DNA of 64,000 nucleotides from CAVUWL01 sp963700105 (GCA_963700105.1 CAVOWL010000001.1:434001-498000); one strand, 5' to 3'; positions 27,842-36,572 are shown, numbered from the stretch's first letter. The notes: generated by a model from the sequence alone, not told the origin. Made by a program: numbers and translations.

Positions 27842-28966
27842 TCAGTCCGGAGCAGGGCCGGCGCCGCCGGAGAGGACGGCCGCGGCGACCCGCTCACGAT
27901 GCCACCTGGCATCTCCGAACATTGCCGCATTGGCCCGACCTCGCTTCAGGTAGAAATGGAGATCATGCTCCCAGGTGAAGCCGATCCCACCGTGAACCTG
28001 AATCGAGGCATCGGGGACCCGCCAGCCGGCGTCGGAGGCATATGCCTTCGCCGTCGAGGCAGCAAGCGCCAATGAGCGCGGCTCTGCATCCGCGGCCCAA
28101 GCTGCCCCGTAGACAGCCGAGCGCGCGTTCTCAGTCTCCAAGAGCATCTGTGCGCAGCGGTGAGAAACCGCCTGATAGGAACCGATCGGGCGCCCGAACT
28201 GCTGGCGGTCCTTGGCGTAGGCGACGGCCATCTCCATCGAACGCTGGGCGACCCCGGTCGACTCAGCGGCGATCGCAATGCAGATCCTGAAGAAAACCGG
28301 GTAGTAATCCTCGCCCACGGCGGGGAGGGTGTCGGCGGCCGGTACATGGACATCCTCAAGGCGCAACGAGTAAAGCCGCCTGGTCAGGTCGATCGAAGGC
28401 GTTGGCTGGACGCTGAGCCCCTCCGTATCGCGCTCGATCAGGTGGCGCCTCCCGTCGGCGGTGGCGACCAAAAAGAAGTCGGCGTCGGCGGCATCGGCGA
28501 CGAGGATCTTCTCGCCGCTGAGGACGTGTCCATCGCGGTCGGCCTCGGCCTGCATCGTGAAGCTGCCCGGGGCGGCCGATGAGCCGGCGTCCCACAGCGC
28601 TGGGGTACCGCGCACTTCTCCGCTCGCCACTCGCCCCAGCCAGCGCTCGCGCTGATCATCGGAGGCACAGAAGGAGAGCAGGAGCCCAGCGATCGTGTTG
28701 GAGAGCAGTGGCGAGGGTGCAAGCGCGTAGCCCATCTCCTCGAAGAGGACCGCGAGCTCAACCACGCCCAACCCCTGTCCGCCCCACTTCTCAGGCAGGG
28801 CCAGGCCAGGCCAGCCCAATCCTGCCATCTCCTCCCAATCGCCGGTCTCAAAACCCAGTTCGCTATCGGCTAGCTCGCGGATCCGCTCAGATCTATACCG
28901 CGCCGCCAGGAACTCGCGGGCCGTCGCCTTGATCGCCTGCTGCTCATCGGTCAGATCGAAGTACAT
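27842..28966 (-). CDS. Acyl-CoA dehydrogenase, second subunit of a likely heteromeric pair
   Basis: A 374-residue acyl-CoA dehydrogenase family protein from ATG 28966 ('MYFDLTDEQQAIKATAREF'), one base after the stop of the upstream paralogue. It has 'FEEMGYALAPSPLLSNTIA', 'KDRQQFGRPIGSYQAVSH' and 'IQVHGGIGFTWEHDLHFYLK' but no Glu in the usual catalytic position. In mycobacterial sterol-side-chain enzymes (FadE28/29 type) one such subunit pairs with an active one in an alpha2-beta2 complex; the same is inferred here. Confidence 0.9.
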   Translation of the reverse strand: MYFDLTDEQQAIKATAREFLAARYRSERIRELADSELGFETGDWEEMAGLGWPGLALPEKWGGQGLGVVELAVLFEEMGYALAPSPLLSNTIAGLLLSFCASDDQRERWLGRVASGEVRGTPALWDAGSSAAPGSFTMQAEADRDGHVLSGEKILVADAADADFFLVATADGRRHLIERDTEGLSVQPTPSIDLTRRLYSLRLEDVHVPAADTLPAVGEDYYPVFFRICIAIAAESTGVAQRSMEMAVAYAKDRQQFGRPIGSYQAVSHRCAQMLLETENARSAVYGAAWAADAEPRSLALAASTAKAYASDAGWRVPDASIQVHGGIGFTWEHDLHFYLKRGRANAAMFGDARWHRERVAAAVLSGGAGPAPD

Positions 28967-28967
28967 C

Positions 28968-30146
28968 TCAGCGCAGCCTCGGCAGGCCGAGCACCCGCTC
29001 GGCGATGATGTTTTTGAGGATGTCGGTCGTGCCACCCTCGATCGAGTTAGCCCGAGAGCGGAGAAAGCCGTACTGCCAGCCGCCGTTGGCGATCGCCTGC
29101 TCGGCGCCGCGCGCCAGCGGCGCGTAGGCGCCCTCGATATCCAATGCGAGCTCGGCGATACCCTGGTTTATGTCGGCCCATTGCCACTTACCGAGGGATC
29201 CCTCGGGGCCTGGAATGCCCGATTGCATCGTCTTGGTCAAGCCGCGATAGGCATTGAGTCGCATCGTCTCCGCCTCGATGTAGAGCTGGGCGATCCGCTG
29301 GCGAAAGTAGGAATCCGCCGCCGCCCGCATCCCGCTCTCAGGGACCTCCTCAGCCAAAGATGCGAGCCGTTTGAGACTGTTCTGGATCTGCGCAATCGCC
29401 CCAAAGGCCAGCCCGGCGCGCTCATTCATGAGCGTCGTGATCGCCACCGCCCAGCCGTTGCCAACCCCACCAACGACATTGGCATCGGGAATTCTGGCCT
29501 CCTCGATGAAGATCTCGTTGAACTCACCCTCACCGGTGATCTGCACCAGGGGACGCACCTGGACCCCCTCCTGCTCCATGTCCATGAGAAAGTAGGTGAG
29601 ACCCTTGTGCTTGGGCGCATCGGGGTCTGTGCGGGCGACGAGCATGCACCACTTCGCGTACTGGGCGAAGGTCGTCCAAACCTTTTGTCCGCTCACAACC
29701 CAATCCTCACCGTCCTTGACGGCCCGGGTCTTCAGCGAGGCAAGATCTGAGCCGGACTCCGGCTCAGAGAATCCCTGGCACCAGATCTCCTCGGCGGTGA
29801 GGATTGGCTCAAGGTAGCGCTGCTTTTGCGCGTCGGTGCCATGGGCAATTACCACCGGGCCGCCCATCGCCAAGCCGAGTACGTTGGCCGGGCTGGGAAC
29901 CTCCTGCCGCGCCGCCTCTCCGACGAAGATCGCCTGCTCAATGAGCGTGGCGCCACGGCCTCCGTACTCCTTTGGCCAGGAGATACCGGCCCACCCGGCC
30001 GCGTGCAACTTGCTCTGCCACTCGCGCCGAAAGGCCATGATCTGATCGAGGCCCTCCTCGGGCTCGGGACCGGGGTGGTTCTCCACCAGCCAGCCACGAA
30101 CCTCGTCGCGAAACTGCGCCTCAGAAGGTGAAAGGGTGAGATCCAT
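28968..30146 (-). CDS. Acyl-CoA dehydrogenase, catalytic subunit of a likely heteromeric pair
   Basis: A 392-residue acyl-CoA dehydrogenase: 'AAGWAGISWPKEYGGRG', 'QGFSEPESGSDLASLKT', 'VSGQKVWTTFAQYAKW' and 'RANSIEGGTTDILKNIIAER', where the Glu fits the catalytic base of this subfamily. It is the first gene of a run ACAD-ACAD-LLM oxidoreductase. Operator-like site C (30161-30178) lies 15 bp before its ATG. The closest known arrangement is the FadE28/FadE29-type heteromer; the substrate is not determinable here. Confidence 0.92.
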   Translation of the reverse strand: MDLTLSPSEAQFRDEVRGWLVENHPGPEPEEGLDQIMAFRREWQSKLHAAGWAGISWPKEYGGRGATLIEQAIFVGEAARQEVPSPANVLGLAMGGPVVIAHGTDAQKQRYLEPILTAEEIWCQGFSEPESGSDLASLKTRAVKDGEDWVVSGQKVWTTFAQYAKWCMLVARTDPDAPKHKGLTYFLMDMEQEGVQVRPLVQITGEGEFNEIFIEEARIPDANVVGGVGNGWAVAITTLMNERAGLAFGAIAQIQNSLKRLASLAEEVPESGMRAAADSYFRQRIAQLYIEAETMRLNAYRGLTKTMQSGIPGPEGSLGKWQWADINQGIAELALDIEGAYAPLARGAEQAIANGGWQYGFLRSRANSIEGGTTDILKNIIAERVLGLPRLR

Positions 30147-30160
30147 CGGGGCGAGAGACT

Positions 30161-30178
30161 ACTGGCTGGCTGGCCAGG
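30161..30178. promoter_or_regulatory. Operator-like inverted repeat C
   Basis: ACTGGC-N6-GCCAGG, 15 bp upstream of the ATG of the acyl-CoA dehydrogenase at 28968-30146. The half-sites are identical to site D at 32142. Binding here would block transcription start or elongation. Confidence 0.65.
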
Positions 30179-30255
30179 GGGCCCTGAGACGACCTCTGCC
30201 CCAGCCTCGGCGCTCTAGAGGGTGACACGGAAGGAGTAATAAGAAACGCGATCCC

Positions 30256-30870
30256 ATACCGCCTCCCAACAAGGTCGACGTAGCGACCATCGGCGCCGAC
30301 TTCTCCGGTCCTGACATGGCAGCGACCCTGAGGCAGGACTCACGCGAGGACTTCATCGTTTTAGAGCGCGCCCGAAGGTGGGTGGTACCTGGGAGGCAAA
30401 CAGCTATCGGGGTTGCCAGTGCGATGTGCTGCCTGGTCTCGGCTCGTTCTCCCTCGCACGAGCCACATCTGGAGTCAAATCTTTGCGTTACAACCCGAGA
30501 CCTGGGCCCCCCTTGCGGAGGGGCTCTGCGGCACCGCCTGCGCCAGATTTACCAAACCTCTTCATGTTGTTCGGACCAAACCCGGCCTGGGGCAAAGTTC
30601 GGTCGCTTCATGATCGAGCCACAGCTGAGCTAGGTAATCGATGCCTGCGGGCAACGGATCGCTGCGGTGCCGGCGGGCTGGACAGCCGCGCCGATCGCCC
30701 GCGAACCTTCCACGAAAAAGCTGCAGCGGGAGACGCGCGGCAGCGTCTGGGTAGATGGTGGCTGCAGCAGTTGGTATCTCGATTAAGACGGCCGCAACAC
30801 ATCCCTTTGGCCCGGAACCTTGTGGAGCTTCGGGCGCCAGAGCAGCTTCTCGAAACGGCGGCCAGCCTAG
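30256..30870 (+). pseudogene. Decayed Baeyer-Villiger-type flavin monooxygenase
   Basis: Fragments of one flavoprotein monooxygenase appear in order across frames. First comes a dinucleotide-binding start 'VDVATIGADFSGPDMAATL' and 'DFIVLERA', then after a frameshift near 30375 'GGTWEANSYRGCQCDV'. Next is the C-terminal 'LPNLFMLFGPNP', another shift, 'FMIEPQLS' followed by a stop, then 'GSVWVDGGCSSWYLD', a stop, and 'DGRNTSLWPG'. About 200 codons remain of a usual 490 or more, so most of the middle is deleted. A GGAAGGAG ribosome site remains upstream. Clear pseudogene in a 760-bp gap that otherwise holds only site C. Confidence 0.8.
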
Positions 30871-30905
30871 CCCAATCGGGTTGGCGAGACCCGCGGCCCG
30901 CGCCC

Positions 30906-32093
30906 TTAGATTCTCTGTATCAGCGTGCCGGTGCCCAGTCCGCCGCCGCAACACATCGTCACCAGACCGAGTTCCTTATCGGAGCGCTCCATCTCGTGCA
31001 ACAGGGTGGTTATCAGCCGCGCGCCGGTTGAGCCGAGCGGGTGGCCGAGCGCGATCGCGCCGCCGTTCACGTTGACCCTGTCCATATCGGGTTGGAGCTC
31101 GCGCCGCCAGGCTCCCACCACCGAGGCGAAGGCCTCGTTGATCTCGACCAGATCAATGTCATCGATGCTGAGCGCGTTTCGCTCCAGCAGCTTGCGGGTC
31201 GCCGGGATCGGCCCGGTCAGCATGATCACCGGGTCAACCCCGACCGTCGTTTGATCATAGATTCGTGCCCGTGGCCTGAGGCCGAGGGCATCGGCCTTCT
31301 CGCGTGCCATCAGAAGCACCGCCGCTGCCCCGTCGGAGACCTGGGAGGAATTACCGGCGGTGATCTTTCCATCCTCCTTGAAAGCTGGCTTTAGCGCCGA
31401 GAGCGCCTCCAAGGAGGTGTCGGGGCGGATCCCCTGATCGCTGACGTAGGTGTCGCCATTAACCGAAAACGGAATAATCTCGCGCTCGAAATGGCCCTCC
31501 TCGGTGGCCCTTGCCGCACGCTGGTGTGAGCGCAGCCCAATCTCATCTAGCTCCGAGCGCGGGATCTCCCATTTGTCGGCGATCATCTCCGCCGAGATGC
31601 CCTGGGGAACTAGGTCATAGCGCTCCATCAGCTGCGCTGAGAAGGGCATCCCGTGCTCCTCCATCACCGAGTAGCCATCGGCGAAGGAGATGTGTCCCAT
31701 GTGCTCGACCCCCGAGCCGATCGCGATGTCATGGACGCCGGTGGCGATCAGGGCGGCGGCGAAGTTGACGGCCTGTTGGGCGGATCCGCACTGGCGATCG
31801 ACTGTCGTCGCCGGCGTCTCGACCGGCAGGCCCGCCTCAAGCCATGCATTTCGCCCGATGTTTACCCCCTGCTCCCCAAACTGCTGGGCGCAGCCGGTAA
31901 CCACATCTCCGACCTCGGACGGATCGATTCCGGCTCGCGAGATCAGCTCCGAGTAGGTCTTGGCCAGAAGGGTGGAGGGATGCAGGTCCTTGTAGTAGCC
32001 CTTCTCGGGGTGCCCGCGTCCGATCGGCGTGCGCGCCGCCTCGACGATGACGACTTCGCGTCCTTCAAACCTGCCCTTGCCATTCTGCGCCAT
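30906..32093 (-). CDS. Acetyl-CoA acetyltransferase / 3-ketoacyl-CoA thiolase
   Basis: A 395-residue thiolase that cleaves 3-ketoacyl-CoA with CoA (or condenses acyl-CoAs). The nucleophile Cys is in 'DRQCGSAQQAVNFAA', the His in 'GGAIALGHPLGSTGAR', and the second Cys in 'TMCCGGGLGTG'; 'EINEAFASV' is also present. It is similar in character to the FadA5-like group found with sterol-type acyl-CoA dehydrogenases. Operator-like site D covers the expected -35 region, and TAGAGT at 32127-32132 could be its -10. It is divergent from the 3-hydroxyacyl-CoA dehydrogenase. Confidence 0.93.
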   Translation of the reverse strand: MAQNGKGRFEGREVVIVEAARTPIGRGHPEKGYYKDLHPSTLLAKTYSELISRAGIDPSEVGDVVTGCAQQFGEQGVNIGRNAWLEAGLPVETPATTVDRQCGSAQQAVNFAAALIATGVHDIAIGSGVEHMGHISFADGYSVMEEHGMPFSAQLMERYDLVPQGISAEMIADKWEIPRSELDEIGLRSHQRAARATEEGHFEREIIPFSVNGDTYVSDQGIRPDTSLEALSALKPAFKEDGKITAGNSSQVSDGAAAVLLMAREKADALGLRPRARIYDQTTVGVDPVIMLTGPIPATRKLLERNALSIDDIDLVEINEAFASVVGAWRRELQPDMDRVNVNGGAIALGHPLGSTGARLITTLLHEMERSDKELGLVTMCCGGGLGTGTLIQRI

Positions 32094-32141
32094 CCAAACC
32101 TCCGTTCGATCGCTGCCGATCAGCTAACTCTACCCAGCCTG

Positions 32142-32159
32142 ACTGGCGGGTCAGCCAGG
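32142..32159. promoter_or_regulatory. Operator-like inverted repeat D
   Basis: ACTGGC-N6-GCCAGG in the 199-bp divergent region between the thiolase and the 3-hydroxyacyl-CoA dehydrogenase. It has the same half-sites as site C and could control both directions. Confidence 0.65.
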
Positions 32160-32292
32160 AAACGACGCCTCAACTTCGACGGGCCACGCCCCCGGCCCCG
32201 ATCAAAGGGAGCTGAAACAGGGGCGGGATCTGGGCGGCGGCCTCGACCAGGGGAACCGTCGGAGCCGAGGGCGTGATAGGAAACCCGTCCTG

Positions 32293-33117
32293 ATGAATAC
32301 AAGTAAAGGGTATGAGCGACCGGGAATCGCCGGCAGCGGGGCGATCGCCACCGGTTTGGCCGCCGTCTCGACCACCGCCGCCGACACGATCTTGCTGGCC
32401 CGCAGCGAGGCATCGGCCTGGCGGGCCGAGGAGAAGGCGGTGGCCGCCTGCAGCAAGATTGAGGGAGCCGATCCCTCCCGCCTGCGGGTGACCACCGACC
32501 CCAATGATTTGGCCGGGTGCGACATCGTCGTCGAGTCCGTTATCGAGGAACTCGGACCGAAGGGCGAAGTCCTGTCGGGGGTCGCGGAGGCCTGTCCCGA
32601 TGCTGACCTGGCAACGACCACGTCATCCCTTGGCGTCGCCGAGATCGCCACGGCGAGCGACGTTTCGGGTCGCCTCTTCGGCCTCCACGTTTTCAATCCC
32701 GTGCCGCGGATGAAGCTGGTCGAGGTCTGCTTCCCAGCCGGTAGCGAGGGTCGTCGCGAGAAGGCCCTAGCCTGGTGCGCGGCGTTGGGCAAGACCGCGG
32801 TCGAGGTTCCCGACCAGGCCGGGTTCGTCGTCAACCGACTGCTCTTCCCCTACCTCTTTGACGCGGTGCGGCTGATCGAGCGCACCGGGATGGAGGCGGG
32901 GGAGGTCGACACCTGCATGAAGCTCGGTGCCGGTCACCCGATGGGCCCGCTCGCGCTACTCGATTTCGTCGGGCTCGACGTTGCCGAGGCAATCGGAGAC
33001 GCCCTCTACGCGGATTCCTCAGAGGCTGCCCACAAGCCACCCGGGCTGATGATCGAGATGGTCGGCGAAGAGAGGCTCGGCCGCAAGAGCGGTGCCGGCT
33101 TTTACGAGTACGACTGA
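32293..33117 (+). CDS. 3-hydroxyacyl-CoA dehydrogenase family protein
   Basis: A 274-residue NAD-dependent enzyme oxidising 3-hydroxyacyl-CoA. The Rossmann motif is 'GIAGSGAIATGLAA'; other landmarks are 'CDIVVESVIEELGPK', 'ATTTSSLGVAEIA', 'GLHVFNPVPRMKLVEV' (catalytic His), 'DQAGFVVNRLLFPYL' and 'GAGHPMGPLALLDFVGLD'. The start is uncertain: ATG 32293 is in frame, but a better ribosome site (AAAGGG) precedes ATG 32312, which is out of frame and would give 'MSDRE', so the N-terminus may carry a one-base change. It is divergent from the thiolase, with site D between them. Confidence 0.9.
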   Translation: MNTSKGYERPGIAGSGAIATGLAAVSTTAADTILLARSEASAWRAEEKAVAACSKIEGADPSRLRVTTDPNDLAGCDIVVESVIEELGPKGEVLSGVAEACPDADLATTTSSLGVAEIATASDVSGRLFGLHVFNPVPRMKLVEVCFPAGSEGRREKALAWCAALGKTAVEVPDQAGFVVNRLLFPYLFDAVRLIERTGMEAGEVDTCMKLGAGHPMGPLALLDFVGLDVAEAIGDALYADSSEAAHKPPGLMIEMVGEERLGRKSGAGFYEYD

Positions 33118-33341
33118 CGCTTTCCGCTCAGGTCCCAGATCACGTCGGCCTCTGAGATCCCTTGACGTCGGGCGATGATCTCGACCTGATCCCAGGGCAG
33201 CTCGGCCTCGGGAAGCTCGTCCCAGCGGGCGAGGTCTAGGGCCTCGACGGCTCCCGCCAGGGCTGGGCCGAGGTGCTCCTCAGAGCGCAGAAGCGCCCTT
33301 AGGACCTCGAGCTGCTTGTCGCTAAGGCGGACAACCCACAT
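33102..33341 (-). CDS. Small hypothetical protein
   Basis: 79 residues from ATG 33341 ('MWVVRLSDKQLEVLRALLRS'), helical in look, with 'GAVEALDLARWDELPEAELP' and a terminal 'SEADVIWDLSGKRQSYS'. No family recognised. It overlaps the end of the convergent dehydrogenase by 16 bp and lies 45 bp from the next minus-strand gene's expected promoter side. Moderately convincing by amino-acid composition. Confidence 0.55.
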   Translation of the reverse strand: MWVVRLSDKQLEVLRALLRSEEHLGPALAGAVEALDLARWDELPEAELPWDQVEIIARRQGISEADVIWDLSGKRQSYS

Positions 33342-33386
33342 CCTGAACCTCCAACCTTTGGGCACGTGGCGGGTTGCCGGCAAAAG

Positions 33387-34685
33387 CTAGGCCGAGGGAC
33401 GGACGGAACGGCTGATCCGCACTGCCTCGATCCGGTTCTCACGCACCGACTCGACCCTAATCGTGTAGCCATTGGAGACGATCAGATCGCCGCGCTTTGG
33501 AAGCCGACCGAGCTCGCCGAAAACGTAGCCGCCGACCGAGTTGTAGGCATCGGTATCGACCGGCAGCTCGATGCCCGCGTCGGTCAGATCGCCGAGTGAG
33601 ACGTGACCGCGAACGAACCACTCTCCGTTGCTGAGGCGGCGCAATGCCGCGGCGCGGGGGTCGGTCTCATCCTCGATCTCACCGACCACCTCCTCGAGGA
33701 TATCCTCGACGGTGACGATACCCACGGTTCTGCCGTACTCATCGACTACGACCGCCAGCGAGGTACGCTGGACCTGCAGATCATGCAGGAGGTCGTCGAG
33801 GGGCCGCGTCTCGGGAACGATCAGGGCGTCGCGGACCGCCGGCTCGATTGAGGCCTTCGGGCCGTCGCTCATGTAGAGGCGGGCCAGGCTGTTGTTGTGG
33901 ACGATTCCCTTAACTCGATCGGGGTTTTCGGCCTCGATCACTACCAGGCGCGTGTGCCCTGAGCTTACGCAGCGCCGCAGCGCGGTCTCGACATCCTCTG
34001 AGGCATCGACGGTGACCACGGCGGGGATCGGAGTCATCACCTCTCGCGCTTCCTGCTCGTGCAGGTGAAAGACCCCGCCGAGCATTCCGGCCTCGCCGGG
34101 ATCGAGTGTCCCACCCATCCTCGAGCTGTCGATTATCTGCTTGAGGTCCTCAGCCGTGTGGCGTTCCTCAAGGTCGGCGGGATTGACGCCGAATAACCGA
34201 ACGATCGCATTGGACAGACCGCTCAGTCCGAAAACAACCGGCGCGGTGACGGCGCGAAACCAGTTGAGCGGGCGCGCCACCCGCCGCGCGGTGCCCTCGG
34301 CATGGCTGATCGCGAGCATCTTCGGCACCTGCTCGCCGATCACGACCTGTACCGCGGTGACGATGGCAAAGGCGATCACCACCGAGATCACGGCTGCAAC
34401 CTCGTGGGAAAGGCCGCCGAAGACCGGCTCCAATAGCTTGGCCATCGAGGGCTCGCCGAGGAAGCCGATTCCGATCGAGGCCATCGTCACCCCGATCTGG
34501 CATGTGGAAAGCGAGTCATCGATTCGGTCAAGCTGCTCGATCACCGCCGCCGCGCCGCTCTCGCCCTCCTTGGCGAGCTGCTCGATCTTGCCGCGCCGGC
34601 TGCGGACCAGCGCGAACTCAGCCGCCACGAAGAATCCGTTGACCGCGATCAGCACAAACAGCAGCACGAGCAGCAGGGCAGTCAT
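33387..34685 (-). CDS. CNNM / CorC-HlyC family membrane protein with CBS domains
   Basis: 432 residues. An N-terminal CNNM membrane domain ('LIAVNGFFVAAEFALVRSRR', 'GVTMASIGIGFLGEP', 'VIGEQVPKMLAI') is followed by two CBS motifs ('REVMTPIPAVVTVDASEDV', 'LAVVVDEYGRTVGIVTVED') and a C-terminal CorC_HlyC domain ('NSVGGYVFGELGRLPKRGD'). The family is tied to Mg or Co efflux and older 'hemolysin' names. It is divergent from the BtuF-like gene. Confidence 0.92.
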   Translation of the reverse strand: MTALLLVLLFVLIAVNGFFVAAEFALVRSRRGKIEQLAKEGESGAAAVIEQLDRIDDSLSTCQIGVTMASIGIGFLGEPSMAKLLEPVFGGLSHEVAAVISVVIAFAIVTAVQVVIGEQVPKMLAISHAEGTARRVARPLNWFRAVTAPVVFGLSGLSNAIVRLFGVNPADLEERHTAEDLKQIIDSSRMGGTLDPGEAGMLGGVFHLHEQEAREVMTPIPAVVTVDASEDVETALRRCVSSGHTRLVVIEAENPDRVKGIVHNNSLARLYMSDGPKASIEPAVRDALIVPETRPLDDLLHDLQVQRTSLAVVVDEYGRTVGIVTVEDILEEVVGEIEDETDPRAAALRRLSNGEWFVRGHVSLGDLTDAGIELPVDTDAYNSVGGYVFGELGRLPKRGDLIVSNGYTIRVESVRENRIEAVRISRSVRPSA

Positions 34686-34793
34686 CGGCTATGTGGCCCA
34701 GTACTTCGGGGGAGATCGTCCTCGGCCATTCGGCGCAAGGAATATAGCTTCCCTCCACGCCGAATCTTTCAGAAGTGCCATATTGAGCCCTGG

Positions 34794-35711
34794 ATGCGCA
34801 TAGCTAGCCTTGTCCCCTCGGCCACCGAGATGCTCTTCGCCCTCGGCCTGGGCGAGGACGTGGTCGCCGTCACCCACGAGTGCGATCACCCCCCCGCGGC
34901 TTGCGGATTGCCGCAATTGACGCGCACGGTGATCTCCGATGTGCTTGGCGCCGGGGAGATCGACGCTGCGGTAAAAGCGATCGTCGGCGAGGGCAGGGCC
35001 CTTTACGCGCTTGACCAAGCCCTGCTCGAGGAGCTCGATCCAGACCTGATCGTCACCCAGTCGCTTTGTGAGGTCTGCGCGGTTTCATATGAGGAGGTGG
35101 TTGAGGTCGCCGCCCGCCTCCCGAGCCGCCCCCAGGTAGCCCAGCAGGATCCATGCACCCTGGGGGAGATGCTTGAGGACGTTATCCGCCTCGGCGAGGC
35201 GACCAACGCCGAGGAAGCCGCGCACGAGCTTCGCGGCGAGTTGGAGGGAAGGCTGGCAGCCGTAGGGGCAACGGTGGCGGGTGCCCCCCCGCCCCGGGTG
35301 ATCGCGCTTGAGTGGCTCGACCCTCCCTACGTCGGTGGACACTGGATTCCGGAGATGATCTCGATTGCAGGCGGTGAGGACGTCGCTGGGCCACCCGGCC
35401 TGCGCTCATCCGAAGTTGGCTGGGGGGAGCTCTCGGGGCTGAATCCCGATGTGGTGATCGCGATGCCGTGCGGCTGGTACGTCGAGGACTCCCGGGCCCA
35501 GGCGCTTGAGCAATGGCGGCGGATCGATGCGCTTGGCGCCGCTCGCGTTTTTGCCGTCGATGCCGCCTCGACCTTTTCTCGACCCGGACCAAGGTTGATC
35601 GACGGGGTCGAGCTGCTCGGTCATCTGTTGCACCCAGATCTGATCGACCCTCCCGGCAATATTGGCTTTGCCGAGCTGCGCGCTCCCGTCAGCAATCCAG
35701 ATCGGCGCTGA
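34794..35711 (+). CDS. BtuF-like cobalamin/iron-siderophore binding protein without signal peptide
   Basis: A 305-residue periplasmic-binding-protein fold of the BtuF type: 'RIASLVPSATEMLFALGLG', 'VAVTHECDHPP', 'ALLEELDPDLIVTQSLCEVCAVSY' and 'MPCGWYVEDSRAQALEQW'. It starts directly with the first strand, so no signal peptide or lipobox is present, and no ABC permease lies nearby. It may act as a cytoplasmic corrinoid-binding protein, but this is inference. CATATT at 34779-34784 could serve as a -10 giving a near-leaderless transcript. Confidence 0.82.
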   Translation: MRIASLVPSATEMLFALGLGEDVVAVTHECDHPPAACGLPQLTRTVISDVLGAGEIDAAVKAIVGEGRALYALDQALLEELDPDLIVTQSLCEVCAVSYEEVVEVAARLPSRPQVAQQDPCTLGEMLEDVIRLGEATNAEEAAHELRGELEGRLAAVGATVAGAPPPRVIALEWLDPPYVGGHWIPEMISIAGGEDVAGPPGLRSSEVGWGELSGLNPDVVIAMPCGWYVEDSRAQALEQWRRIDALGAARVFAVDAASTFSRPGPRLIDGVELLGHLLHPDLIDPPGNIGFAELRAPVSNPDRR

Positions 35712-35718
35712 GGAATCC

Positions 35719-36543
35719 TCAAGCGACGGCGATCGCCGCCGCGATTGATAGCACCCCGACCGCACTTATCAAGACCAGCTCGGGGAACAGGCGCCGCTGT
35801 CCAAATAGGCCGCGCTCCCCGGCCAGGATGATGAAAGAGCAGATCACACCCCCGATCAGGCCGCCGAGGTGACCTCCGAGGCTGATGTATGGATCGCTGA
35901 CGCTAATCGCCAGGTTGATCAGAATCAAGATCCCTATCTGGGAGGCAACGCCGTGCATGCCGCGTCCGCGGGCGATCACGAAAGCAGCGCCGAAGATCCC
36001 GAAAATGGCACCGGAGGCGCCCAGCGTCACGGCTTCGGGACCAGAGATAACAAGGGCACCGAGAGATCCGGCAAATAGCGACGCCATGTACAAGAACACG
36101 AACCGCGTCGTGCCGATCGCCGGCTCAAGCAATCGGCCCAGGAAGTAAAGCGCGACCATGTTGAAACCGATGTGGAGCAGTTCAACGTGCAGGAAGGCCC
36201 CCGTGAGCAACCTGTAGTACTGGCCGCCTGCCACCGAGGTGCCAACCAACGCGTAGTGATTGATCAGGCTGAGGCTGGGATTGTTGAGGCCACCTGGACC
36301 CGAGGCGACCTCGGCGAGGTAGACGATTACGTTCAACGCAATCAGGACAAACGTCGCGGGAGCAGCGACCGATGCGCCGAAGGTTGCCGCCCCTCGGGTC
36401 ACCCGGGTCCGCTCGCGCATGCACTCAGGGCAGCGCATGCCAACCGGCGTCGGGGTCATGCAATCGGGGCAGATCGGTCGGCCGCAGCGAGAACACGAAA
36501 CCCGGGTCTCGCGATTGGGATGTCGGTAACAAGTCTCGGCCAC
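35719..36543 (-). CDS. Rhomboid-family intramembrane serine protease with zinc-binding N-terminus
   Basis: 274 residues. A cysteine-rich N-terminus ('CSRCGRPICPDCM', 'GMRCPECMRER') probably binds zinc. It is followed by six or seven membrane segments of rhomboid type: 'HIGFNMVALYFLG', the catalytic Ser in 'TLGASGAIFGIFGA' and His in 'GGHLGGLIGG'. It cleaves transmembrane substrates within the bilayer. Actinobacterial rhomboids often have this zinc-ribbon extension. Convergent with the BtuF-like gene, 7 bp apart. Confidence 0.92.
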   Translation of the reverse strand: MAETCYRHPNRETRVSCSRCGRPICPDCMTPTPVGMRCPECMRERTRVTRGAATFGASVAAPATFVLIALNVIVYLAEVASGPGGLNNPSLSLINHYALVGTSVAGGQYYRLLTGAFLHVELLHIGFNMVALYFLGRLLEPAIGTTRFVFLYMASLFAGSLGALVISGPEAVTLGASGAIFGIFGAAFVIARGRGMHGVASQIGILILINLAISVSDPYISLGGHLGGLIGGVICSFIILAGERGLFGQRRLFPELVLISAVGVLSIAAAIAVA

Positions 36544-36572
36544 GGGGCAGAGCAGCCTACAATCGCCGCCGA

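Noticed and set aside
30378..31031. A 217-codon plus-strand open frame
   Set aside because: It is one frame of the decayed monooxygenase and then runs antisense into the thiolase; not an intact gene.
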